Source: Aquificaceae bacterium UBA2488
GTDB lineage: Bacteria > Aquificota > Aquificia > Aquificales > Aquificaceae
Assembly: GCA_002341805.1 (NCBI GenBank)
Contig: DDOS01000005.1
Coordinates: 13,719 to 19,981 of the forward strand
DNA: 6,263 bases
Direction: 5' to 3'
Under the pieces are notes generated by a model. That model was not told the origin of the DNA. It saw only the letters and a list, made by a program, of their open reading frames with translations, and did not search any database. Both the position numbers and the translations under genes were made by a program. Shown here piece by piece: positions 1 through 5,955 of the stretch; positions within the stretch are counted from its first letter, which is position 1; each line of letters begins with the position of its first letter.

Positions 1-124
1 TATCTTTGTTAAACCTAACTCCACAAACACCCACTTGGGAATCTCTCAGTTTGCAATAATCTGGGCATAAGGTACACACTACTATATCGCCTTCTTGTTT
101 CCAATACAAAGCTTCTTTAAACAT
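1..124 (-). CDS. AmmeMemoRadiSam-type radical SAM enzyme, N-terminal fragment (gene continues past the left edge)
   Basis: An ATG at 124-122 opens a frame of 41 codons that runs to the edge without a stop. The peptide starts MFKEALYWKQEGDIVVC and has Cys17, Cys20, Cys24 and Cys34 in the order CTLCPDYC then GVCGVR. This N-terminal cysteine block followed by Gly-x-Cys-Gly-Val-Arg is what I know from radical SAM enzymes of the AmmeMemoRadiSam group, often labelled pyruvate formate-lyase activating enzyme-like, which accompany AMMECR1 and MEMO1 homologues. The radical SAM CxxxCxxC motif would lie downstream and is not in the window, so the catalytic domain is inferred. Family members are several hundred residues long, so most of the gene is missing. 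The ATG lacks a good Shine-Dalgarno (only GAAG directly against it); a TTG two codons upstream is an alternative start. Its substrate is not established. Confidence 0.8.
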   Translation of the reverse strand, partial: MFKEALYWKQEGDIVVCTLCPDYCKLRDSQVGVCGVRFNKD

Positions 125-130
125 CTTCAA

Positions 131-159
131 AATTTATTTATTTTTTAATGAAATTTCAA
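131..159 (-). promoter_or_regulatory. Possible sigma-70-like promoter for the radical SAM gene
   Basis: Reading the minus strand, TTGAAA at 159-154 matches five of six bases of the -35 consensus. It is followed by a 17-base spacer and TAAATT at 136-131, which matches four of six bases of the -10 consensus. Transcription would begin almost at the ATG, giving a nearly leaderless message, which fits the weak ribosome site. In DNA this AT-rich such matches arise by chance, so this is only a candidate. Confidence 0.22.
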
Positions 160-167
160 TGAAATTT
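146..167 (-). repeat. Tandem 11-base direct repeat with an internal inverted repeat
   Basis: On the minus strand AAATTTCATTG (167-157) is followed at once by AAATTTCATTA (156-146), two copies differing only in the last base. The same stretch contains an inverted repeat, AAATTTC then ATT then GAAATTT (167-151), with a 7-base arm and 3-base loop. The stem is too AT-rich to be a convincing terminator. It occupies the middle of the 51-base gap between the thioesterase and radical SAM genes and could be an operator, a weak processing site, or AT-rich chance. Confidence 0.5.
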
Positions 168-175
168 TACATATT

Positions 176-565
176 CTACACATCAAGAACATGCTTAGAG
201 GGTATTATACACAAAAACTCTCCTTTTGCAACAACTATATCATCTACTCTTACAATAGCCTCCATATAGTGTTTTTTACCTTCTTGCTTAGTGATATTTG
301 CCTCACAGATCATCTCATCCCTAAGTTTTACGGCTTTTAAAAAACTAAAAGAAGAAGAAGCTAAAACTACATAAGGATGGTTTATTGCTAACATACAAGC
401 ATAATCTGCTAATCCAAAGATAAACCCACCATGGATAAGTCCTTTTTCATCGGCTATCATATCTTCTGTGGTTTTTAATCTTAACTTAGCATAACCCTCT
501 TTTAATTCTATACACTCTCCACATAGATTTTTATTGATGCCTTGATGTGTTTTTATATTACACAT
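176..565 (-). CDS. PaaI-type hotdog-fold thioesterase, substrate unknown
   Basis: This 129-residue protein has the size and layout of a single hotdog domain of the PaaI/YbgC thioesterase superfamily, whose members hydrolyse acyl-CoA or related thioesters in the cytoplasm, usually as dimers or tetramers. The signature is the GLIHGGFIFGLADYA stretch at residues 42-56: His45-Gly46-Gly47 starts the central helix and Asp54 sits where many PaaI enzymes place an acidic catalytic residue. The later SFSFLKAVKLRDE region (72-84) fits the beta strand and turn that follow. No signal peptide or membrane segment is present. The ATG at 565 follows the receptor gene stop by 9 bases, with GAGG overlapping that stop as Shine-Dalgarno (7-base spacing), so the two genes are probably cotranscribed. 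Cys2, Cys15 and Cys18 lie near the N-terminus; a role for them is not evident. Neither the neighbours nor the sequence name the acyl substrate. Confidence 0.82.
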   Translation of the reverse strand: MCNIKTHQGINKNLCGECIELKEGYAKLRLKTTEDMIADEKGLIHGGFIFGLADYACMLAINHPYVVLASSSFSFLKAVKLRDEMICEANITKQEGKKHYMEAIVRVDDIVVAKGEFLCIIPSKHVLDV

Positions 566-574
566 AATTATCCC

Positions 575-1423
575 TCAACTTATCAATCTATCAAGATTTT
601 CTTGAGCCTCTATAATATTGCTAAAAATGATATATATTTTTGAAATACTTCGTTGAAGATCGTCTGCTGCATTGGTTATGGTGGACGCAACCGTACTCTG
701 CTCTTCTATAGCATTGGCTATAGAACTAATCTCACCATCAACATCTTCAGCATAGCTTACATTTACTGAGGCAGCTTCTTTGATATTTTCAAAATACTCT
801 AACACATTATTAAATAATTTTTCTGTGCCATATATTTTATTAGACAATTCTATTATGGATATTTTAAGCATATTTGTGATGTCATCTATCTCCTTTGCAA
901 AATCCTCAGTTTTTTTGGCTAATTTTCTCACCTCATCTGCCACTACAGAAAATCCTCTTCCTGCTTCTCCTGCTCTAGCTGCTTCTATAGAGGCATTTAA
1001 AGCTAATATAGTGGTTTGTTCTGCTATGGAGTTTATACTCTTTATAACTTTCACTATCTGTTCAGAAAATTTTGCCAACTTCTCTGCTTCTTTGGCTAAT
1101 TGTATTATATAAGATACATCCCTGTTAAGACTTGTTTTTCTATTTTCAACCTCCTCTGTGAGTGAAGTTGATCTTTCTATCAGAGAATTCATAGAGATTT
1201 TTATATTTTGAATACTAAAACTAATACCGTGTATAGCCTGACTAAATTCTTCTATAGCATTTTTAACTGACATAGACTTGTCTTCACTGTCTCTTACTCT
1301 CTCTTCCACGATCTTTTTGGTGTTTTTAACAAAAGACTCTACCAATACATCTTTGTAAAGCTTTTTAGATATTTGTCTTACCACATCCTTTAACTGTTTC
1401 TCTTTACTTATTGATAAATCCAT
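575..1423 (-). CDS. Soluble methyl-accepting chemotaxis-like signalling protein lacking a recognisable sensor domain
   Basis: This 282-residue protein is nearly all predicted alpha helix and carries the hairpin tip of the chemoreceptor signalling domain at about residues 133-169: [20 protein letters not shown] followed by [17 protein letters not shown]. In the family this tip binds CheA and CheW and controls kinase activity. The C-terminal arm has [10 protein letters not shown] at 238-247, like the adaptation region of other receptors, so methylation is possible. There is no hydrophobic transmembrane segment and no periplasmic domain, so it should be cytoplasmic. Residues 1 to about 60 match no sensor domain that I recognise (not obviously PAS, GAF, CZB or globin) and are too short for most of them. 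An ATG at 1423 behind an excellent AAGGAGG fixes the start. No cheA, cheW or cheR lies nearby, so partners must be encoded elsewhere. The stop is a TGA at 577-575. Confidence 0.88.
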   Translation of the reverse strand: MDLSISKEKQLKDVVRQISKKLYKDVLVESFVKNTKKIVEERVRDSEDKSMSVKNAIEEFSQAIHGISFSIQNIKISMNSLIERSTSLTEEVENRKTSLNRDVSYIIQLAKEAEKLAKFSEQIVKVIKSINSIAEQTTILALNASIEAARAGEAGRGFSVVADEVRKLAKKTEDFAKEIDDITNMLKISIIELSNKIYGTEKLFNNVLEYFENIKEAASVNVSYAEDVDGEISSIANAIEEQSTVASTITNAADDLQRSISKIYIIFSNIIEAQENLDRLIS

Positions 1424-1430
1424 GATACCG

Positions 1431-1437
1431 CCTCCTT
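1431..1437 (-). promoter_or_regulatory. Strong Shine-Dalgarno for the receptor-like gene
   Basis: AAGGAGG on the minus strand is a full match to the anti-Shine-Dalgarno core and lies 7 bases before the ATG at 1423. It is the best ribosome site in the window and decides the start codon of the signalling protein. Confidence 0.85.
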
Positions 1438-1443
1438 TTTAAT

Positions 1444-1452
1444 AATATAACA
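1444..1452 (-). promoter_or_regulatory. Possible extended -10 promoter for the receptor-like and thioesterase genes
   Basis: TGTTATATT on the minus strand reads as TG, one base, then TATATT, an extended -10 form with five of six -10 bases. No convincing -35 lies 17 or 18 bases upstream. The start of transcription would fall close to the Shine-Dalgarno at about 1437, leaving a very short leader. The 8-base palindrome AACATGTT (1456-1449) overlaps it. Chance is a serious alternative in this AT-rich gap. Confidence 0.2.
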
Positions 1453-1457
1453 TGTTT

Positions 1458-2213
1458 TTATAATCTTATGTTGATTTTTCTTTCTTTTAGATAATACTTT
1501 AAAGGCATTATTTCAATCTCCTTAAAATGAAATATAGACGCTGCTAAACAAGCACTTGTTTGGGTTTTGGTAAAAGCTTCTAAAAAGTGCTCTTTAGCAC
1601 CAGCACCACCAGAAGCTATAACAGGTATGTTTAGAGCTTTTGATATAATATTAGTTAGTTCTATATCATAGCCAGACCTTGTACCATCTTTATCCATAGA
1701 TGTTAATAGTATCTCACCTGCTCCTAAGGATTCTCCTTTTTTAGCCCATTCTAATGCATCAAGCCCAGTATCTATACGACCGCCATTTATATAAACATGC
1801 CATGAGTTTCCAACGCTTTTAACATCAATGGCAAGCACTATACATTGAGAACCAAACTTTCTAGCAGATTCATATATTAAATATGGATTTTTTACCGCAG
1901 CTGAATTTATGGAGACCTTATCGGCCCCAGCTTCTAAAAGTTTTCTTATATCTTCTAAGTTTCTTATACCACCACCTATGGTAAAAGGTGTAAATATATT
2001 GTTTGCTACCTCTCTTGCCAAATCCACTATAGTATTTCTGTTTTCATAAGATGCTGTTATGTCTAAAAAAACGATTTCATCTGCCTTTTGATTTTCATAT
2101 ATTATGGCATTTTCTACTGGATCTCCCGCATCTTTTAGATTAACAAAATTAATACCTTTTACCACTCTACCATCTTTCACATCAAGACAAGGTATTATAC
2201 GTTTGGCAAGCAT
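1458..2213 (-). CDS. hisF: Imidazole glycerol phosphate synthase, cyclase subunit HisF
   Basis: HisF is the cyclase subunit of the HisHF complex. With ammonia delivered by the HisH glutaminase it turns PRFAR into imidazole glycerol phosphate (histidine pathway) and AICAR (returned to purine synthesis). The 251 residues are full length for the family and form one (beta/alpha)8 barrel. Both catalytic aspartates are present: Asp11 in [14 protein letters not shown] and Asp130 in VLAIDVK. The phosphate-binding loops appear as IGGGIR (79-84) and SGGAGA (201-206), with [10 protein letters not shown] at 169-178 and AASIFHF at 224-230. The ATG at 2213 shares one base with the stop of the upstream PBP gene (TAATG) and has an AAGGAG inside the PBP coding end, so translation is probably coupled. 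hisH and the other his genes are not here. Nothing looks truncated or altered. Confidence 0.97.
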   Translation of the reverse strand: MLAKRIIPCLDVKDGRVVKGINFVNLKDAGDPVENAIIYENQKADEIVFLDITASYENRNTIVDLAREVANNIFTPFTIGGGIRNLEDIRKLLEAGADKVSINSAAVKNPYLIYESARKFGSQCIVLAIDVKSVGNSWHVYINGGRIDTGLDALEWAKKGESLGAGEILLTSMDKDGTRSGYDIELTNIISKALNIPVIASGGAGAKEHFLEAFTKTQTSACLAASIFHFKEIEIMPLKYYLKERKINIRL

Positions 2214-4663
2214 TAATTATTCTCCTTTTTTATTTCATTTACAACTTTGTTTAAGATATTGTTTGGATTTTGGGGATGTGCTTGCGGCGAAGGTTTAGAT
2301 ATATATTGCTGTGACAATGGTTGAGGTTGGTTTATTGGTGGCGTATTAACATTTGGTATATTAGTTGGTAGTGTTTGGGTATTTGATGAAGTGGGTTGTG
2401 ATGGATTTACTTGGTTTTGAGAAGAGTTTGGAGTATTTAGAGGTTGTAGAGGATTTTGGGGCTCTGTATTTGGATTTGTGCTTTGTATAACATTTTGTGG
2501 AACCACATTGTTGCAAGTGGCCGTTGGGGCAGTACCATTTACAAATAATACAGGCTCACCAGGACAAGACGGCGTAGCCAAAAGGTCTGTATTTGGATCT
2601 ATCTCTACATAGCTAACTCCTGCTGGAAGTGGAAATGGTTTTTCTGGATATACTTTAAGAGCTTCTTTCATGTAGCTCATCCAGGTAGGTAATGACGCTG
2701 CGGCTCCAGCCATATTGTATCCAATCCTTTTTCTAATATCAAATCCTGTCCATACTCCAGTTACCACATCCGAAGAAAAACCTTCAAACCAAGCATCGTC
2801 ATAATGATTTGTAGTTCCAGTCTTACCAGCTATGTATGGTCCTAAAGCACTTGCTTGTGCACCAGTTCCTATTTTTACCACATACCTTAACATAGATATC
2901 AACACTCTATCATAAGATGCTGGGAAAACATTGTAGCAAACAGGATGGTCTTGATAAACCACTTGATTTTTTGAATTCACTATTTTTGTAATAAAATATG
3001 GTTCACAATAAGTTCCTAAATTGGCAAAAGCCTGAAACATATTGGTAAGCTGTAAAGGTGTTACGCTTGTACTTCCAAGCACCATGGAATAGTATGGCTG
3101 TAATTTGACACCTACTTTTGCTGCCAAGGATATAGGTAGATTAAAACCTACTTGAGCTAATAGATTTACACTTGCGGTGTTTACGCTATAAGCTAAGGCT
3201 CTTCTTAGTGTAATACTTGTAAAAGATTCTCCTTCATAATTTCTTGGGGTCCAAAACCCACCTGGAGCAGATGGATCCGGGTAAGCATGGGGTGTGGCAT
3301 CTATTCGGGTGACTTGAGTAAATCCTTTCATAAGAGCCGATAAATAAACTATGGGTTTTATAGCAGAACCTGTTTGCCTTAGAGCATAAATAGCTCTATT
3401 GTAAGAAGATAGCTGGTAAGAATAACCCCCCACTAAAGCCAATATAGCACCCGTATGGGCATCCATGCTCACAAGAGCAGATTGAAGCTGAGGTATGATA
3501 TTGGCTTTTAATCCATCTTTGGTTTTTGATAATCTTACCATTACATATTCGTTGTTACTAATACCTGCAAAAACGGGAGCTTTTACTTCTGTACCATTGA
3601 TATCTATATTTGCTATGTTATTTTTTATGCTTTTAATAAAACCTATATAGTAAATTCGCCTTTTCAAATCGATCTTTTGAGTTTTAAACTGTGCTATGGT
3701 GTCTGTTATAGACCAAGGAAGTATTGGATAGTGTTCTAACTTTGATATATAAGTTATTTGATCTATAACTGATTGCTCTGCAACATTTTGAAGATGAGAG
3801 TTTAAAGTGGTATATATCTTAAGACCTCCTCTATAAACAAGATCCGGAAAGTTTTTATATAAATAATCTTTTATAAAACTAACAAAATAATCGCTTTGGG
3901 TTATAGGGTTTGTTTTTTGATTTAGCTTTATAGGTTTTTCAGAGGCATCTAAATACTGCTCTTTGGTAATATATCCATCTCTATACATTCTATATAAAAC
4001 ATAGTTCCTTCTTTCTTGAGAGAGCGTTGGGTTTATGTATGGATCATACTTAGTGGGGGCTCTTGGAAGGCCGGCAAGAAGAGCTGCTTCTTCTAAATTA
4101 AGTTGCCATACATGTTTTCCAAAGTAAGTCTCTGCAGCTGCCTCCACTCCGTAAGCTCCATGTCCTAAATAAATCTGATTTAAATACATTTCAAGTATCT
4201 TGCTTTTAGAAAAATCTTTAGTAATCTCAATGGATAAAATCGCTTCTTTTATCTTTCTACTTACTGTTTTTTTGGGAGTTAAAAATAGGTTTTTTGCAAG
4301 CTGTTGGGTAATGGTACTACCACCTTCTATGGGTTTACCTTTTTTTATATCCACTATTAAAGCTCTCATTATACTAAAAGGGTCAATACCTATATTGTGG
4401 TAAAAAGTTCTATCTTCTGCTGATACAAAAGCATCTTGCACTACTTTCGGTATTTTTGAAATAGGTACATATATTCTATTTTGAATACCTATGGTTCCTA
4501 TGGGGTTTCCTTGAGAATCATATACAATAGAAGTCTCTGGGGGATGCCAATGCTCTAAAGCTCTAACATCCGGAAGTCCTATACTAACGCTGTATATATA
4601 AACTCCAAAAGACACTGTTAAAACTACTATAAAAAATCCTAAAAAAGCAAGTATGTTTTTCAT
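2213..4663 (-). CDS. Class A penicillin-binding protein (PBP1A-type bifunctional peptidoglycan synthase)
   Basis: This 816-residue inner-membrane enzyme polymerises lipid II into glycan chains and cross-links their peptides in the periplasm. A single N-terminal anchor spans about residues 4-26. The GT51 glycosyltransferase domain follows, with [13 protein letters not shown] (83-95, catalytic Glu83), [12 protein letters not shown] (114-125), and a RKIKEA...[10 protein letters not shown] stretch (136-167). The transpeptidase domain has all three active-site motifs: Ser433-Ala-Ile-Lys436 (SxxK), Ser493-Val-Asn495 (SxN) and Lys614-Thr-Gly-Thr617 (KTGT). Between the two domains (about 335-390) lies a region that could be the OB-like insertion of PBP1A proteins. 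The only cysteines are 553, 576, 700 and 717, all periplasmic. Residues about 721-805 form a Pro/Asn/Gln-rich tail. An in-frame TAA directly before the ATG at 4663 excludes a longer start; the Shine-Dalgarno is weak. It is 21 bases downstream of tlyA and 1 base into hisF. Confidence 0.95.
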   Translation of the reverse strand: MKNILAFLGFFIVVLTVSFGVYIYSVSIGLPDVRALEHWHPPETSIVYDSQGNPIGTIGIQNRIYVPISKIPKVVQDAFVSAEDRTFYHNIGIDPFSIMRALIVDIKKGKPIEGGSTITQQLAKNLFLTPKKTVSRKIKEAILSIEITKDFSKSKILEMYLNQIYLGHGAYGVEAAAETYFGKHVWQLNLEEAALLAGLPRAPTKYDPYINPTLSQERRNYVLYRMYRDGYITKEQYLDASEKPIKLNQKTNPITQSDYFVSFIKDYLYKNFPDLVYRGGLKIYTTLNSHLQNVAEQSVIDQITYISKLEHYPILPWSITDTIAQFKTQKIDLKRRIYYIGFIKSIKNNIANIDINGTEVKAPVFAGISNNEYVMVRLSKTKDGLKANIIPQLQSALVSMDAHTGAILALVGGYSYQLSSYNRAIYALRQTGSAIKPIVYLSALMKGFTQVTRIDATPHAYPDPSAPGGFWTPRNYEGESFTSITLRRALAYSVNTASVNLLAQVGFNLPISLAAKVGVKLQPYYSMVLGSTSVTPLQLTNMFQAFANLGTYCEPYFITKIVNSKNQVVYQDHPVCYNVFPASYDRVLISMLRYVVKIGTGAQASALGPYIAGKTGTTNHYDDAWFEGFSSDVVTGVWTGFDIRKRIGYNMAGAAASLPTWMSYMKEALKVYPEKPFPLPAGVSYVEIDPNTDLLATPSCPGEPVLFVNGTAPTATCNNVVPQNVIQSTNPNTEPQNPLQPLNTPNSSQNQVNPSQPTSSNTQTLPTNIPNVNTPPINQPQPLSQQYISKPSPQAHPQNPNNILNKVVNEIKKENN
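2222..2227 (-). promoter_or_regulatory. Shine-Dalgarno for hisF inside the PBP coding end
   Basis: AAGGAG on the minus strand lies 8 bases before the hisF ATG and is made from the Lys and Glu codons near the C-terminus of the PBP (KKENN). One stretch thus serves as both coding sequence and ribosome site, which supports the hisF start and translational coupling. Confidence 0.8.
2249..2503 (-). other. Low-complexity Pro/Asn/Gln/Ser-rich C-terminal tail of the PBP
   Basis: Codons for residues about 721-805 are dominated by Pro, Asn, Gln, Ser and Thr, with loose recurrences such as QPL, NTPN and NPSQP but no regular repeat unit. The following [11 protein letters not shown] end is charged. Such tails on periplasmic ends of class A PBPs are usually disordered and may reach partner proteins or the wall. 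The tail begins after the second cysteine pair, so it is probably outside the folded domain. Its length is likely to vary between strains. Confidence 0.75.
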
Positions 4664-4675
4664 TTAATTTCTACT

Positions 4676-4684
4676 ATTATACCA
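4676..4684 (-). promoter_or_regulatory. Extended -10 element upstream of the PBP gene
   Basis: TGGTATAAT on the minus strand is an exact match to the extended -10 form (TG, any base, TATAAT) and fills the start of the 21-base gap between tlyA and the PBP gene. The hexamer 17 bases upstream (TTACGT) is a poor -35, as is allowed for extended -10 promoters. Transcription would begin about 5-8 bases before the PBP ATG, giving an almost leaderless message, consistent with the absence of a good Shine-Dalgarno. Chance occurrence cannot be excluded. Confidence 0.38.
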
Positions 4685-5404
4685 TTAGCATGTGAAATAC
4701 GTAAAAAATTCTTCATTGCCTTTTGTTCCTCTTGGATATGCTTTTGTATATTTTAAAAGCCTAAAACCAATGCTTTCAAAATGTTTTACAACATTATCAA
4801 GAGCCATCATTTTAGCATTATCGTCTTTCACTATACCTTTTTTAAGGTATTTTGGCGATAGTTCAAATTGCGGTTTTACAAGTACAAAAACTTTTGTGTG
4901 ATTTAATGAGAGCTCTTTTATAATATGAGAAATTTTTGTTAAAGATATAAAAGATACATCCACTGTAATAATATCAAAATCTATGTTTTGGGGCTTTTTG
5001 AAAGCCCTTATATCAGTATCCTCAAACAGTGTTATCTTAGGGTTTGATCTTAATTTTTCATGCATCTGAAGATGACCCACGTCCACCGCATAAATATGTT
5101 TAGCTCCATATTGAAGTAAGCAATCACAAAATCCTCCTGTAGAAGAGCCTATATCAAGACAAATAGCATTCTCCACACTCACATCAAAATCTTTCAAAAC
5201 ATTTTCAAGCTTATAGCCTGCTCTTGATACATATTTGTCTTCTTCTAGAAGCTCCAAAGACACATTTTCATCCACTAAGGTACCTGCTTTTGTGATAGGT
5301 TTTTTATCTACGAGAACTTTGCTTTCCATTATAAAAGCTTGGGCTTTTTCCCGAGAGGGTAATATACCTTTTTCCACAAGAAGTATATCGAGTCTTTTTT
5401 TCAC
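4685..5404 (-). CDS. tlyA: TlyA family rRNA 2'-O-methyltransferase (annotated elsewhere as hemolysin A)
   Basis: TlyA proteins methylate the ribose 2'-OH of cytidines in 23S rRNA (C1920, E. coli numbering) and, in the longer type II form, also 16S rRNA C1409; this affects sensitivity to capreomycin and viomycin. The 239-residue protein has an N-terminal S4 RNA-binding domain (about 1-58, starting MKKRLDILLVEKG), a linker VSRAGYKLE (59-67), then an FtsJ-like SAM-binding fold with motif I DIGSSTGG (84-91) and YAVDVG (105-110). The catalytic tetrad of the FtsJ class is represented by Lys65, Asp149, Lys177 and Glu232. The short length suggests type I, specific for 23S; this is inference. The start is a GTG whose GTGA overlaps the pyrE stop, so coupled translation is likely. 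There is no secretion signal, so an actual haemolytic role is unlikely. Confidence 0.93.
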   Translation of the reverse strand: MKKRLDILLVEKGILPSREKAQAFIMESKVLVDKKPITKAGTLVDENVSLELLEEDKYVSRAGYKLENVLKDFDVSVENAICLDIGSSTGGFCDCLLQYGAKHIYAVDVGHLQMHEKLRSNPKITLFEDTDIRAFKKPQNIDFDIITVDVSFISLTKISHIIKELSLNHTKVFVLVKPQFELSPKYLKKGIVKDDNAKMMALDNVVKHFESIGFRLLKYTKAYPRGTKGNEEFFTYFTC

Positions 5405-5955
5405 AAAAGCTCAGATAATTTAAATACAGAGTAGAAGTTAAAGCCTTCTTTTTCTATATTTTCCCTTGCTCCTTCTTCTCTATCAACTATTGTCAAAATA
5501 CCTAATACATTCAAAGAAGCTTCTTTGCAAGCGTTTGCGGCTTTTAAAGAAGACCCACCTGTGGTGGATACGTCCTCTAATACAATTACATTTTTAACGT
5601 CTTGAAGCTTCCCTTCTATGCGTCTTCCTGTACCATGCTCCTTAGCTTCTTTTCTTACCACAAAGGGTTTTATAATCCTTCCCTTTTGATAGGATATTAA
5701 AGCTAAGCTGTAAGACATCGGATCAGCACCAAGGGTAAGCCCTCCAGTTGCTTGTATATCAAAATCTTTTACAATATCAAAAAGCACATTTCCAAGTATA
5801 TATATGCCCTCCGGGTCAAAGGTAACTTGTTTTAGGTCTATATAAAATCTACTTAGTTTTCCAGAAACAAGCTTAAACTTAGGCTCATCTGCCACTAAAA
5901 GTGAATATATTTTTATAAGTTCTTTTAATCTATTACGATAGTCTTGATTTTGCAT
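5401..5955 (-). CDS. pyrE: Orotate phosphoribosyltransferase
   Basis: PyrE joins orotate and PRPP to give orotidine 5'-monophosphate, the fifth step of pyrimidine synthesis, in the cytoplasm as a dimer. At 184 residues it is within the usual bacterial length range. The PRPP-binding signature is VIVLEDVSTTGGS (123-135), with the two adjacent acidic residues Glu127-Asp128. The mobile catalytic loop is VVRKEAKEHGTGRRIEG (99-115), with Arg101, Lys102, Lys105 and His107 matching the conserved set. FKLVSGKLSRFYIDLK (27-42) and GGLTLGADPM (71-80) fit the substrate-binding regions. The ATG at 5955 lies within the last codons of leuD (23-base overlap), 11 bases after AGGTGG (5972-5967). An in-frame TGA just upstream rules out an earlier start. 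Its TGA stop overlaps the tlyA GTG. No pyrF or other pyr gene is adjacent in the window. Confidence 0.96.
   Translation of the reverse strand: MQNQDYRNRLKELIKIYSLLVADEPKFKLVSGKLSRFYIDLKQVTFDPEGIYILGNVLFDIVKDFDIQATGGLTLGADPMSYSLALISYQKGRIIKPFVVRKEAKEHGTGRRIEGKLQDVKNVIVLEDVSTTGGSSLKAANACKEASLNVLGILTIVDREEGARENIEKEGFNFYSVFKLSELL

Noticed and set aside
151..167. Inverted repeat AAATTTC-ATT-GAAATTT as an intrinsic terminator
   Set aside because: The stem has one G-C pair in seven and is not followed by a clean T run in the direction of transcription, so it would be too weak.
780..1112. 110-codon open frame on the plus strand inside the receptor-like gene
   Set aside because: It is antisense to a well-supported coding region, has no good ribosome site, and its hydrophobic serine/phenylalanine-rich product mirrors the codon pattern of the helical gene opposite.
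1424..1457. Terminator or riboswitch between hisF and the receptor-like gene
   Set aside because: Only 34 bases with no GC-rich stem; the space is filled by the Shine-Dalgarno and AT-rich bases.
2104..2298. 64-codon plus-strand frame across the hisF start and PBP end
   Set aside because: Antisense to two solid genes, with no recognisable motif.
4685..5404. Haemolysin or toxin function for the TlyA protein
   Set aside because: The S4 plus FtsJ-like methyltransferase layout and complete catalytic tetrad identify an rRNA methyltransferase; there is no signal peptide or pore-forming feature.
4200..5423. Three short plus-strand frames (4200-4403, 4692-4901, 5235-5423)
   Set aside because: All are antisense to the PBP or tlyA coding sequence and encode no recognisable protein.
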